Below, in pieces: positions 1-12,729 of a stretch of 64,000 bases of DNA. Position numbers and translations under genes: made by a program. The stretch is from Geosiphon pyriformis. Its lineage: Eukaryota; Glomeromycota; Glomeromycetes; Archaeosporales; Geosiphonaceae. Within the stretch, counting starts at the first letter, position 1. The number at the start of each line of letters is the position of its first letter. The notes beneath the pieces are model-generated. The model was not told where the DNA came from. It ran no database searches and was given only the letters and a program-made list of their open reading frames with translations. Where the stretch lies: assembly GCA_016748015.1 (NCBI GenBank), contig JAAOMT010000572.1, positions 223,650 to 287,649 of the forward strand, in the 5' to 3' direction.

Positions 1-2640
1 GAGTGTCGTGAAGGTTATCGACTACATTTTTGTAAGCAAGAGTTTGTTATCTGCTTTGGCTGGTCATAAAGTCACTTCTGTCTCTGATTTCTTTAACACT
101 AATCATAATGCTGTTCTGGTTTTTGTTGGTTTAGGTGGTCTCTTGAATTCCTATCTCAATAGTGAGCATAAACAGGCCAATAAGGATAAGTGGAAATTCA
201 AGATCAAGAATGTGGATGCTAATAAGTGGTCACACTTTAGGGAATGGTTTTTAGACAAGTTCTTAGAAAACATAGTTTCATTTAATGATGTGAAAGTTAA
301 TAGAAATTTGGATGCCATATGGATGGATCCTTAAAAATATGGTCTTTTACTTAACAGATAAAATGTTTTCTAGACATTGGTTTAGTGAGTTTAATTGTTT
401 GAAAAATAAGCTGTTTTCGAAGTTTTTCAAGTTGGAATTGTTGGTGGTCAAGTTGGTGAAATGTTTGAGCTTGGGTCAGGAATCAGATGCTGTTCGCTTC
501 TTTAAGGTGTGGTCTAATCTTGATAATAAGGGGGCCTTCAAAGCGTGCACAATGTTTGATGATAATGAGAGCAAAGTAAGCATTCTTCAACACCTATCAA
601 GAGTCAAAAAATTGTACTGAAAGTCTAAATACTATGAGTCTAAGATGGCCAGAGATATTTCAATCAGAAGAGCAATAAACAAACAAATAAAAAACTTTAG
701 CTCCAATAAGGAACTTATAATCAAGAGTGTTTTGGATTGGCCATTCAAAAAAGTTGTACTAGACCATCTAATATTGGACAATGAGTTAATTTTGGAGTCT
801 AAGGAGGTCAAATCTGCTGTTAATGACATCATAGAAAGATGGACGAGGAAACAGGTTGCTCCCATCTCTCTGCCTGTTTATTGGTCTAATTAATATGCCT
901 TCTTGGACCATGTTAGTGATGATGCATTCTTAAAGATCATGAATATAATTAAATCGAATGAGTGTCTCTTAGTGGTCAAAGAACTGTCTAATAGAAAAGC
1001 TGCTGGCATGTCTGATATTCTTAATGAGCTTTGGAAGCATGAAGATGCTTAGATTCTGGATGGTCTGCTTGACATTCTTAATGTGTGCTTAAAGTTAAGG
1101 GCAGTTTTTTCACAGTAAAGGCAAGCCTGAGTTTCCATAATACCAAAGTCCTATAATTGGAAAGGAACACTTACCAATACCAGACCAATAGCTTTGATTG
1201 AGACAACCAGGAAGATACTGTTTAAGGTTCTGTCTGACAGAATATCTCTGGCTTGTAGTGTTTCTGATGTTCTTTGTGGAGACAATTTTTCAGTTTTAAA
1301 GGGTACATCTACTCAAACTCCTATCTTCACTATTGATTCTATCATTAAAAATGCACTTAAGAAGAACAGGGAGCTGTGGCTGGTGCTTCAGGATATACAG
1401 AAAGCTTATGACTCAGTCGAGTGGCCCCATCTGTGGAATAGTCTAACTAGGATCAAAATGTGCCCCCATTTTATTGACTTTTTAGAAATATACACAATAA
1501 TCAGACCAATTAGGTAATGACAGACTTTGGTCTAACTGATGAATATGTTGTTTATGATGGGTTGGATCAAGAGGAAGTTTTTTCACTATTGTTGTGAAGG
1601 ATCTTTTATGACCCTCTGCTTTGTGAGGTCAAAAAGCATGAACAATTGTGCAGCTATAAGTTGAATTCTAAATTTTTTACCAGAACTGGTAGAGCTGACC
1701 CTAAGGGTAGCAGAACCTTCTTTTTTGCAGCTGGTGCCTTTGTGGATAACACTATTTGGGTTGGGAATTGTCTGGTGGCCACACAATGCATTTTGAACAT
1801 TGTGAGTGAATTTTTTTTAATTAATGATATTGCTATCAACACAAACAAGACAGTTGTCATTCTTATTAATCAAAGGGCCAGAGAGGTTTTTTTGTCAATC
1901 AGTGGCTCTAAAATTTCTATTGCCAAGAAAGATATGTCTTACTGATACTTGGGAATTTTTTTTTCTACAGATGGCCTATCTAAGCCAAGTTTGGCCAAAG
2001 CCTATTCGGATATCAGGTTCTTTTCAAATATAGTGTTAAGGAAGGTTGTTACTGAGAAGCAATTTTTGTATTTGGTCTCTGCTGTTCTGCAGCTTATAAT
2101 TGGTTACAGGCTACAGTTTAGTTGTATCTCTAAGAGTGTTTGTAAAAAATGAGACAAAATGTTGAGGAAGGGGTTAAAACTCAAGGCCAATCTACCCAAG
2201 GATTTTCCAAATGAGGCTTTGTATCATCTGGAATTATATGGTTTAAGAACTTTTAAACAGATGTTGGCTGAAAATATATTGGCTGGCTTGGTTGTGTTCA
2301 CGAATGCTGGTAGAATTTTTGGTAAACTATTCGAGCATAGAGCCATGGAATTACAAGCCACTAACTGAATGCTCCAGCACTCTCTAAAAGTTCCGATCAA
2401 TTTGCTGATTGATCCCACAAATTGTTTTTTGGCTGGTGTAACATGTGTTCTCAAGTTGTGTAATCTCTCATTGGGTGGTGATCTGCCTGATGTTTTTCAG
2501 GCCAAGAATAGTATTGCAGTTTTGGATGTGCTTGGTTTAGAGTCTTATTTGTGTGTGGCAAAGTTTCTTAGGAAGTATGGCATAGTGTTTGTTCATCAGC
2601 TTTTGGACTGCCAAGGTGCTTGTTTTGAGTAGAACACTTT
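1..2640 (+). pseudogene. LINE-1 ORF2: endonuclease end and reverse transcriptase
   Basis: Broken reading frames together give the end of the endonuclease (8-160), a linker (170-900, with PFKKVVLDHLILDNELIL) and the reverse transcriptase (about 1190-2160). The RT shows PIALIETTRKILFKVLSDRI, LVLQDIQKAYDS (first catalytic Asp) and AGAFVDNTIWVG, where the family has FVDD. The second Asp of that catalytic pair is therefore Asn here (AAC at 1748-1750). Stops and frameshifts separate the blocks near 620, 894, 1055, 1516, 1944 and 2151. The thumb and linker continue to about 2630. It has no usable start and is non-functional. Confidence 0.88.
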
Positions 2641-2659
2641 TCGCAGATAGAAGAAGCTG

Positions 2660-3946
2660 GACCCTAGAGGCCTGGGTTCTGTCTGGTTTGTCTTGTTAGT
2701 TGAATTTATCAAAGGAAGCAATTTGTCAAATTGTGTGGCATTGTCTTATTGTTCAGCTCTTGCTGACTCTTCTTGTGACTTCAGTTATGTTAATGAGCAT
2801 TTGCTGAATTCTGATTTGAGTTCTGTGACCGTTTATACAGATGGTTCCATCAAAGATTTGGGTTCATTGGATGCTTGTGGTGGTGCTGCCGCTTACTTTC
2901 TGGATGCAAACGTTAGTATTGGGGTCAAGGTAGATGGGTTGTTGTTCTCAACTCTAGTGAAACTGCAAGTCATTGCACTTGTTTTAGAGTGTGCACCTGT
3001 TTTTCAGTCTGTTAATTTGTTTATTGACAGTCAGACTTCACTGGACTTGTACAAATCTAATGGTGGTGTGTTTAGTCCTGATTTTTGTGACAAATACTGG
3101 ATTGGGAAGGAACATATTCACCATGTTATCTCTAAAAAAGGCTTGTCAGTTACTTGGAACAAAGTCAAGAGTCATTTTGGTGTTGTTGGAAACAAATGTG
3201 CTGATTTTTATGCTAATGCCGCTGTTGTTTCTAAGTTCTTTCTGCCTCTTGTGGTTCCTTATTACTTTCTCAAAGTTGAAGACAGACCTGTCTCCAGAAA
3301 TGCTTGTCATGTTGCCAAAAAATTGTTTAATGCTGTTCACTCTGTTGGTTGGGAAGCCAAATGTGTTGGTAGCTTTGTTAGTGTGGGTTTTTGTGACTAT
3401 TTTGATAAGGCCAAAACCTTTTGTGTTTGGCATCCTGATGGCAAGATCAAATCTGGCTACACCAGTAGTGCGTCAGTGATACTTTGGTTATATCTCATAA
3501 AGGCACTCTACCACCATTTACTAGTGACCAAAAAGAAAAGATTGTACAATCCAAGATATCCAAGTATTGTCTGCATTTGGTGTGAGTTGGTGAAAGACTC
3601 TGATCACGTGTTTTTCTGCACTTATAATGCCAATGTTCGGAAAACTTTGTTGTCTGATACTTCTATGGAGTGGAATGTGGTACTGGGAATTTTTGCTGAT
3701 AGAAATACGATTGCTAATTCGCTACATAAGGCTGGATCTTCCATCAATCTATTTACAGTGCTGGTTAAAGATTTTGTGTTGAAAGACTGGGTGGCTGACA
3801 TGGTAAGCCATTTGGGTGCTGGTTTTGGTAGAAGTACATTGATTGTCAATTTTGTTTGTCATTTTGCTAAGAATCACAGGTCAGCCATTTGGATACCAAT
3901 GGCTAAGTTGAGATCTTATTATGAAAAGCATAACCTTCTGCTATAA
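2660..3946 (+). pseudogene. LINE-1 ORF2 C-terminus: RNase H and CCHC-like end
   Basis: A continuous open frame (2693-3946, 417 codons) that is the natural continuation of ORF2, not a separate gene. RNase HI motifs: VYTDGS (first Asp), LFIDSQTSLD, VKSHFGVVGNKCADF. The catalytic Glu expected in LVELQ is Lys (LVKLQ, codon AAA at 2960-2962, one G-to-A step from GAA). After RNase H there is a Trp-rich region (FCVWHPDGKIKSGY) and CIWCELVKDSDHVFFC, a C-x2-C-x7-H-x4-C-like element typical of the end of these LINEs. The frame is intact but the active site is not. Confidence 0.87.
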
Positions 3947-4138
3947 GACGGCTTTTCCTTTTCTTTGGTGTCTAGTCTGTTTTTTTTGTGGTCTGCTGGG
4001 TCAATCTGAGATTTCGGTTTCAAGTTGGGTGTTTACATGTGCTTCAGGTTGCACCTGTGCCTTACAAAATCGGACTTTGGTTTCTTAAGTGGTTTTCCTG
4101 TAGCAGAAATTCTGGATGCGTAGTGCTGCCTTGGTTGG

Positions 4139-4252
4139 CCTGAGTGGCTAGTCACGTGTAGAAAAAACATGTGCCATGCTTAATTTAGATTCTGTGTATT
4201 CTATGTACTTAGGTAGTGGTTGGGCTGCACTCATAAAATCTTTAATAAAAAA
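4139..4252 (+). repeat. LINE 3' tail with A-run (copy 1)
   Basis: A block beginning CCTGAGTGGCTAGTCACGTG and containing TACTTAGGTAGTGGTTGGGC ends in an A-run at 4242-4252. The same block recurs at 34715-34815 (end of LINE copy 2) and at 40959-41075 (tail only). Conservation outside the coding region suggests it is the 3' sequence recognised by the element's reverse transcriptase (inference). Confidence 0.85.
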
Positions 4253-4684
4253 AAAAAGAATAATTGTTTAAGTTTATTATTGTGTTTAATTAAAACAATT
4301 ATACTAATAATTATGTTGATTTAATAAAAGTAGTTATACTATTAATTAGTAATAAATTTAAAAAAAATGTTAATATTTTATGGTTAACTTTTTTATAGTA
4401 TTGTATATTATAGTTAAATTTATTAAGTTAGAATATTTAATAAGTTAATTATTTATGTTTCAATTTTTTTTGTTGTATAGTTAAACCAAGGCTTAATAAT
4501 TTGTTATTACTAAAAATTTGGCACCAAAAAGATATTTATCTCAATAGCTAGTAGTTTAAATTATTGTTAAATATTTTTGTTTAATAATTGAATAGTTTTA
4601 TTTTGCTAAAAAAAGTGTTTTAATGACATATATTATTATATATTCTTTGATATTATTGTTTTTTTAAGAAAAAACAATATTATT
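4253..4684. other. AT-rich, no gene
   Basis: Very AT-rich sequence following the A-run of LINE copy 1. I see no coding frame, terminal repeat or RNA gene here. Confidence 0.6.
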
Positions 4685-5530
4685 AGTAGAAATTTAAAAT
4701 ATTATTTAGCATGAAATTATTCTTATAATTTTAATAATAATTAATATATATTATTAATTCAATTTATCACCTATTATTTTATTAAATTGTTTAAATTACT
4801 ATTTAATTAATAAACTGATTTATATAATACACAAATTGTAATGATTAAATTACACAATATTTCGAATTATATAACATTTAAGAATTTGCTAAAATTTATA
4901 AAAATTCATTAAAATAATTAATAGTTTACTAAAATACTTAATAGTTTATAGAAATAACTTGTAGTTTGCCAAAATATATTTTTAATTTAGTAAAATAATA
5001 GCAAAAAAAAGTGTAAATTTATAAACTAGTATTACAATAAGTTATATAAAAGAAAACTTTTTTTTTAAAAAAATATTTAGCTAGAATTTATCTTTATTTA
5101 AAATATTTTTTTTAGTATTAATATAAATTATTTCAATAAAAACTATATTAAAAACAACAAATTTATAATTATTTTGCTTAAAATATCTTAAATTTTAACT
5201 AATATTTTAAAATTAATTATTATTAATTTTAGTAATTTGTTAATAACTTTAAACTTAGACAAAAAACAATTTCTTAACAAAAAAATTTTTCTTCTATATT
5301 TTTTATATTTTATTTTTATTTTAAAAAAAATACATTAAAATAGCCTACAGACAAAATTTCTGTAAAAGAATTAACTTTTATAGCAAAATAACCATATATT
5401 TTTAGTAAGTTTCTAAACAAATACTTTTTAAAAAAGAATTGACTTTTACTACAAAGTAATTATATTAGTAATTAGTATAAAATTGGCTATTTTATTTATA
5501 AATCTAACAATTTAAATTATAGGAGATAAT
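4685..5530 (-). repeat. Long dispersed repeat P, inverted copy
   Basis: The reverse complement of this block aligns along its length with other stretches of the window: its outer part (4690-5000) with 9730-10050 and 26290-26550, its middle (5050-5300) with 9390-9660, and its inner part (5341-5510) with 14230-14400. Shared words include TTTTAGTAAACTATTAATTA and TAATCATTACAATTTGTGTA. It is non-coding. Its size would fit an LTR of a degraded element, but the orientation of the copies does not make a simple LTR pair. Confidence 0.75.
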
Positions 5531-7600
5531 TTAAAAATAAATTCAATTATTAAAAATTAACAGCAAAGCAACAACAATATTTAAGAAAAAAGACCAAAAA
5601 TTTTTAGTAACAATATATAAATAATGTTTATTTTATATTACATAAAATATACTAAAATCTAACTATTAATACAAAACAAAAAAAAAATTGGTTTTTTTAA
5701 ACTTGTAAATAATAACAGTTTTTGTTTTTTTTGAAAAATATTTGTACTTTATTTTAGGTGAAACATTGTATTCAACTATGTTATAAAAAGTACTTTACTA
5801 AAAAAAATTGAATTAAAAAAAAATTGAAATATATTTTATTAATATGTATTTTATAATTAGAATATGTATTTTTCATAAGATTCAATTTTAAATACAAATT
5901 TGTGAACTGGCTTTGTTCAGTAAAAAACTTTAGAATTGGTTGAACAGATAAATTTAATTAAGTTTTAATTCTTGTTTTAGACTAATTAGATAATAAGTTA
6001 TATATATATTTAAATATAAAAAAGTTATTTATATAATATATAATATATATTTTATTACAATTATTATTAAATTTATTATTATTGTTATTAAATTCATTTG
6101 AAACTAGATTTGTTTTGGTTTTTAAAATTTTGTTTTCTTTTTTTAGTTGAATAATATATGATAAAATTTTTATTATAAGTTTTTTATTTTTAAAAATTGA
6201 TTAATTTAGAACTAATTTTAACTTGTATATTATATCAAAATTTAAGAAAAGTAAATAAAGAAAACAAATAATGATAAAAAAAAGAAATGATAGTAAAGAA
6301 TATAAATAATAATGAAAAAAACAAAAAAATAATAATAAAGAAAATAACATTAATAATAAAATTATTCAAATTATAATAAAGTTATTACTTTTTTTTACAT
6401 AAATATAATAATAAAATTATCTATTTAAATTATTACTATTTACATAAACAATAAAATTATTATCATTTTTATATAACATAAATTATAAAATAATCTAAAT
6501 TATATTCTTTTATTTTATTGAATTTAAGACTTAAATATCAATCTGAATTGTTTAAAATAAAACCAAAAAAATTTTTTGTGTTTGTACACAATATTGAAAA
6601 AACAATATAAAAAATCTTAAATTATTAATTACAAAATTTACAAAAATTAAATATTACAAAAAAGAATATAAACAAAACAATTCAGATTTGAAAAGTTATT
6701 TAAGTTTGAGTATTTCTGATATTAAAAAAAATTCAAACAATAATTTTGAATTTTAATTATTGAGTATGTCTATATAAAGCAAATAATTTTTTATTTAATA
6801 ATTATAAATAATAAAAAAAACAGTTTAAATATTTTGGTTAAAGAAATATTTTCTATGCTAATTAAAAATATATATGTTTTAAGATTAAAATAATTTTTTT
6901 ATAACTGTTTTGGTGTTTTATTGTTAGTTATTTTAGGTATTATAATAATTAATAACTAATTGGCTTTTTTGTAATACTTTTTAATTTGTGTATTATAAAT
7001 AAGTTGATTATTAAATATTGTTTTATTTTGGTTTTGTAATATATAAAATCTGTTGTTTAAAACTTTGTTGATTATAAATAGTCTTTTTTATTAACTTGAA
7101 AATTTGTTACCAAAAATATTGTTTCAGTTTAATTTGTATTTAAAAACCAAATCACTTATACTTAAAGAAAGTGTTTTATAAATTTTTTTTCTTAAGTTTT
7201 TCTTGAAAAGTTTTTATCTTTTTATAAACAATTATTTATGTTTCTACTAAAATGTTAAAAATTGTTTTAAGTCTTTATTGTAAAATGTTTTTATAGTTAA
7301 ATTCAGTTATTTTTTTAAAGAATATTGTTTTAATATCTGTTTTAATAAGTAATATTACTATATTTTTATAGAATAAGTAAAAGAATTTATAACCAGTTAT
7401 GTTATAATTTACTGTTTTATAAGTAAAAAAAACTGAAAATAAAATCTTGTTTTATAGATTGGTTTCTTTATTGGTTTTTGCTAGAGTTTTATAAAATGCT
7501 TAATTAAAATATTTTACTAATCTATTAGTTTATAGAGATAAAAAAAGAGAATTTGTAATATATTCTAAGTTTTTTTAATAGTTTTTTTATTAATAAATTA
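5531..7600. other. AT-rich stretch, decayed element interior
   Basis: About 2 kb, T-rich on the + strand, almost without CpG and with no open frame. By position it would be the 3' part of the minus-strand gypsy remnant that follows (after integrase), but I found no motif that proves this. Confidence 0.4.
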
Positions 7601-9330
7601 AGAAAAATTCTTTTTTTATTTAAAAGCAATTTTAAAAACATCTATATCTACATATGATATTTTCATAAATAAAATTTGTAATTAAAATAACTGTTTGGTT
7701 TAATATTGCTCTGGCTTCTATTTATTTTGTTAAATAATCAGTTGTTGTTATAATATATTTATTTCTATTAAAAATTATAGTTAAAGACCCAATAATATTA
7801 ATTTTAATTCTGTCAAAAAATTAACCAACAGATATAAAATAAATGTTTTTTTTTCGATTGAATTTTTCTTTTTATTGATAGGCATTATAAATTTTAATAT
7901 ATTTTGTTATATTTTTTTTTAATATTGATTAGTAATATTTTGCTAATATCTTTTAAATAATTTTGGTCTTCTAAAATATTTTGCTAAAGAATTAATATGT
8001 ATATTATATATTACAATTTTTTTTTCTTAATTTAAATAACTTTTTGTAACCAGTTAAAATTTTTTTAATTCTTTTTATACAATTAATTTTGACAAATCAA
8101 ATAAAAATTTAATTGTTTTTGCAAATGTTTATTTTGCTATTAATTATATTTCAATGGATATTGTTTTTTATCCAAAAATTTGATAAATTCTAAATAGTTT
8201 TTTAAGTTTATTTGTCAATTATTGATTTAAATAATTAATTAATAATTAATTTAATTGATTTTTACTAAATAACTAATTAATATAGAGCATTTGCATTTTG
8301 TTTATTTATTTTTTTTCAATATTTAATATCATACTCAAATTTAATTAAGTAAATAATCTAACAAGAAAACTTTTTATGATTTGGTTTTTTTTTATTTTTC
8401 AGCCAAATTAAAGCTTAATAATTAGTATATTTATTGAATTTTTTTTATAAGATATTTATTTTAGTAATTAGTAATTATACTACTGTTAAACATTTTTTTT
8501 TGGTTATTGTGTAATTTTTTTTGTTTGTTTTAGGGTTTTATTATTATAGGCTATGACTCATTCTTTTTTTTATCTTTTTATAATAAGATAGTACTAAAAA
8601 AAATATTAAAGGCATTAATATAAAAAATAAATGACTTGTCAAAGTCGAATTGTTTTAAAATTAGTTTAATAATCAGTTTTTTTTTAAAAGTTTTAAATAC
8701 TTTTTGTTGAGTACTTTAATAATAATAAACATTTTTCTTTAGAAGTTAATTAAATAGATGTGCAATTTTAAAGAAATTTTTAATGAATTTATAATAATAT
8801 AAGACTAATCTTAAAAAAATTATACTTTAAAATATTTATTGATTGTTTAAGTTTTTGTACTTTTTTGATTTTAACTGAATTTAAAAAGATTTTATTTTTT
8901 GTTATAAGATATTTTAAAAACTGAGTAGTGTGTTTTTCAAAAATAATTTGATGAAATTGATTTTAAGTTCAATATTTTTTAAAAAATTAAAAACTTTTTA
9001 AAGATATTATAAATATTTATCTTATGTTTTTGAATATACAATTATATTATTTAAATATATTAAACCAAATTCTTAATGTTTTAGTCTGAATACTTTATCT
9101 ATTAATCTTTAAAATATAGATAAAGTATTTATTAATCTAAAAAACATTATTGTAAATTCATAAGTTTTATATTTTATAATAAATATGGTTTTTTTTGCTA
9201 ATAAAATCTATTTTTATTTGTCAAAATTCAACAGTTAAATCAATTACAATAAGATAAGTGAAGCTTTCAAATCAATCAAGAGTATTATTAATCTTAGGAA
9301 AAAAATATATATTTTACTTGATAATTGTAT
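7600..9330 (-). pseudogene. Ty3/gypsy RT-RNase H-integrase remnant
   Basis: Read on the minus strand from 9330 downward this is a stop-riddled gypsy pol. RT: YKTYEFTIMFF, then GLIYLNNIIVYSKT at about 9060-9020 (family: YLDDIIVYSKT, so both catalytic Asp are Asn, codons at 9046-9051). The end of RNase H is at about 8350-8290 (FEYDIKY then NKQNANAL, compare the usual NADALSR end). Integrase core start is at about 7830-7690 (NIIGSLTIIFNRNKYIITTT then DYLTK), followed by a FLYEQII-like stretch. The RT-RNase H-integrase order identifies Ty3/gypsy rather than copia. No functional frame remains. Upstream gag/protease cannot be joined because a copy of repeat P begins at about 9380. Confidence 0.78.
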
Positions 9331-9379
9331 TTAGTTATTAGTAATTTATACAAAATTGTTATTACTAAAAGTTTTTCTA

Positions 9380-10060
9380 TCCTTTTTTGAATATTGTTAA
9401 TATATTAAAAAAGTTATTTTAAATTCAGACTTAAAAGTTACTAATAATTTATTAAAATTAGTAATTAATTAATTTCAAAATATTTTGTATAAAATAATTA
9501 ATTTTGTAATAAAAATAGGTAAAAATTTTTATATTTTCAAAATAAGTTTTATTAGAATTAATTTATATAAAAAATACTAAGAAAAATATTAGTTTTAATT
9601 AAGATAAATTCTAATTAAAATATATTTTCTCAAAAAGAAAAGCTCTTCTTTTATATAACTTGTTCTAATACTTTTTTATAATCTAATATTTTTTTTTTCT
9701 AATATTTTGACAACTAAAAATACATTTTGTTAAATTATAAGTTATTTTTGCAAACTATAAATTATTTTAGTAAACTGTTAAATATTTTATCAAATTATTA
9801 AATATTTTGGTAAATTTTAAAAGTTATATAGTTTAATATATTGCATAATCTGATCATTATAATTTAGTTTTATTTGTGTTTTGTACAAATCAAATTATTA
9901 ATTGAATAATAATTTGGATAATTCAGATAATTTTATAAGATAATAAGTAATAAATTAAAATAATAATATATGTTAATTAATGATAAAAATTATAAAAATA
10001 ATTTTATATTAAATAATATTTCGAATTTTAGCTGGTAATATAACCTTTTTCTCAAGATTA
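9380..10060 (+). repeat. Long dispersed repeat P, direct copy
   Basis: Matches the reverse complement of 4690-5300 over about 650 bp. Recognisable shared pieces are AGATAAATTCTA followed by a TTTTATATAACTT segment, and TTTTAGTAAACTGTTAAATA. The equivalent of 5341-5510 is not evident before 9380, so this copy seems incomplete on its left. It sits between the RT remnant of the minus-strand gypsy and a possible gag remnant further right. Confidence 0.72.
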
Positions 10061-12727
10061 ACTTTATTAAAATTCAAATATTGTCTATAATTTCCAGATA
10101 ATAGTTCAAAATTATTAAAAAAATTTTGTCTAAAAATTATTGAAATTTCAGTTTTGTAAGCTTTCTAATTCAATTTTGTATTTATTATTTTTAATAAATA
10201 ATAATATATTAAAAACATAACATTTTAAACACTATTAATTATTACAAAACATGATGTATTTTTTACACAATTGAATATTTATTTGTTTTAATTATTAAAT
10301 TTGAGTTTTTTTTGAAGAGTAAACATAATTAAAAGTTAAGTAGTAAAGTTTAACTTTATTTTTATAATTAAATCTGGCTAATTTTATTATGTATTCAATA
10401 TATTCTGTTTTTTTTATTTAATAAACATCTTTTTGAAATCTTTTATTAATAAGAATTATAGTTAATTCATAAATTATTTTAGTATTATATAAGTAATAAT
10501 AGAGTTTGTTAAGTGTATTATTATATACTACTATGAATAGTGTTTTGTATTTTACTTTCTTAAAAATAAAAACCATATATTGACAGATTTAATTGCAAAC
10601 TTTTTTTATTGTAATATTAATTCAGTTGTATTTTTTAAACAGTAATTCTCTATATGTAAAACAGAATATATTGTTTTATTTTTTATTTCATTTTGGACTG
10701 TTAAATTATTTTTGGTAACAGAATTTATAATAATAGCAAATGTAAGTTTTATATTTTTTCTCTAATAATATACAAGCTTTTATAGATAAAAACTTTTTGT
10801 TACAACTTTTGTATTTGAATAAAATATAAGGTGGTTGTTTTTTTAGTTCTAATTTTAAATATAAAACATACCAACTATTAATTTGTTCAATTATAAAAGT
10901 AGATAGTTAACTGGTTTTTTGGGCCATAATAATATTGGTTGTAATGTAAATGTTTTAAATAACTATTCAGTTTTTTAGTCCAATTAGACCAAAAGTTAAG
11001 TGCCATATAGATTTTAGTAATTGGTTTTTTTTTTCTTTTTTAAATTTGAAAACCAAGACTTTTTTTAATCATTTGTTAAAAATATTACAAATAACTAATA
11101 CTTTAGTATATTATTTTTGATATAAAATTTTTAATTCTTGGGTTTCTCAATTCAAGTTTGTATTGGTTTTGAAAAGCCAATTATTTTCAACAAAAACTTA
11201 ATATTAAAATACATTTATGACTAAAATCTTAATTAAATAATAATTTTATTAATTATAAAAAAAAATTGTTGATTTTTTTACTAAAATTTTTTTTATACTA
11301 TCTACTATAACAATTATATTTTGAACAAACTAATCAATAGTTCATTAAAACTATTGTATTAACTGATAAATAATAATACTTTCAGTAAATTTATTGTTTA
11401 AAATTAAACAGATTGGTTTTTTTACTATTTTTGTTTCTGTATACATAATTGTAATTGCTTTTTGTTTATTAACAACTGTATTGTTAAGCAAGAATAATAA
11501 TTTATTTGTTTTAAATTCAAATAAAAAGATATTTAATAAATTGGTATTTTTAACAATTTTTGCTAGTAAAATAATATAATATTATGTAAAAAGTTTTGTT
11601 TTAGTGCTGCAATTTTATCTTTAAAAAATGCAGTTTGTTAAAAATTCTGTTTTTTAGACATTGTTAAATAATTTGGTTGAGTGTAAAAGTGATTAAATTT
11701 TTGTTGATTTTGATTTTGGAGAACTAACTAATTATTAAGATTAGATTAATTGTTGTTTATAAAAAACTAATTTTGTAATATAAATTGATTATATTAAATA
11801 ATTTTTTTAGCAGAAACTTGATACTATTACACTAATAATAGTTGCTAATATTATGAAGATTGTTAATACTGCTGTTGTTATTAAATTAATTATAAAACTG
11901 GTTGGTAATAATTATTTTGATTTTGTAATCTAAGTAAATAATATGCTAATAGTAAAAGTAAATAATAGGATTGTTAAGATTAGGAATAACATTAATTATT
12001 TCTTAGTTGCTAATCTTTTTGTAATTTTCAGCAATCTTGTTTTTAGCATCTTGAGATTTCACAATAATAGTAGTTTTAAGATTAGTTGTTAGATAATAAA
12101 GAGTTTTTTTGTTTTTAGTATTGAGATAGTTAATATTTTTGTTAATTAACAAAATATGTTTCAACTTTTTTAATAAGTTAGTCAATTTTTCTTCAATAAT
12201 TAAACTAATTTTTCTAATTACAAAGTTAACAAGCTTAATATAATTAACTTTTTTCATAGTTTTTTCATAGTTTTTAATATAGACTATAACATGTAATTAA
12301 ATCTTCTTAATAAGTTTATCTTTTAGTTTAACAACAAATTGATCTAATAGTTAGATATCTAAGTAATAGTTATTTTTTTTCAACTGTTTAATTCTTTAAA
12401 GAAATTTGTTGAACTTTTTAAGATAAATTATAACAGATTTAGCAAATTTCTGTTTAATGTTTTAAAAGTAATTTCAAAGAATAATTAAAATTTTTTTGTT
12501 AGTAAACTGTTTAAAAAAAGCTTTAAATGCTAACTAGTCAGCAAAAAATGCTGCTAAGTTTTCAAATCATTTAGCTGTGGTTTTTTGTAAAAAGTAAAAA
12601 ATTGTTTTTAGCATTTTTGTTGCATTTTATTCATTGACATTTTTGGTCTTAGTGACTTTGTCAAGCTATTTTTGAAAACTGGTTTTAAAGTTTTCTTCTA
12701 AAAATTCAGAGATTTTTGTAATATAGA
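10061..12727. other. AT-rich region without a defined gene
   Basis: About 2.7 kb of AT-rich DNA nearly free of CpG. On the minus strand 12257-12003 is an 84-codon open frame starting MKKVNYIKLVNFVIRK, rich in Lys, Ile, Leu and Asn and probably helical or coiled-coil. It may be a piece of the gag region of the minus-strand retroelement, but I recognise no domain. No RNA gene seen. Confidence 0.4.
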
Positions 12728-12729
12728 TA

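Larger units (their letters stand above)
1..4252 (+). mobile_element. LINE copy 1, 5' part outside window
   Basis: A non-LTR retrotransposon whose 5' end lies beyond the window. In order along the + strand come the last part of an AP-endonuclease-like domain (IDYIFVSKS, then a TNHNAVLV block where SDH is usual), a linker, reverse transcriptase, RNase H, a C-terminal cysteine/histidine segment, and a 3' tail ending in a short A-run. ORF2 is broken by several stops and frameshifts, so this copy is inactive, but the last third is open and it keeps more coding capacity than the other two copies. Sequence and domain order match LINE copies 2 and 3 in this window, and I recall close relatives in Rhizophagus and Gigaspora (memory, not a search). 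Confidence 0.93.

Noticed and set aside
2991-3479. 162-codon frame overlapping LINE-1 RNase H
   Set aside because: Shadow of the RNase H frame on the same strand; only the 2693-3946 frame carries the family motifs.
4685-10060. DIRS-type element with inverted terminal repeats
   Set aside because: The enclosed pol has a retroviral-type integrase start (NIIGSL, DYLTK), not a tyrosine recombinase, and the right-hand repeat copy separates RT from its upstream region.
11394-11579. 61-codon plus-strand ORF in AT-rich DNA
   Set aside because: Low-complexity hydrophobic translation in a region whose readable remnants are on the minus strand.
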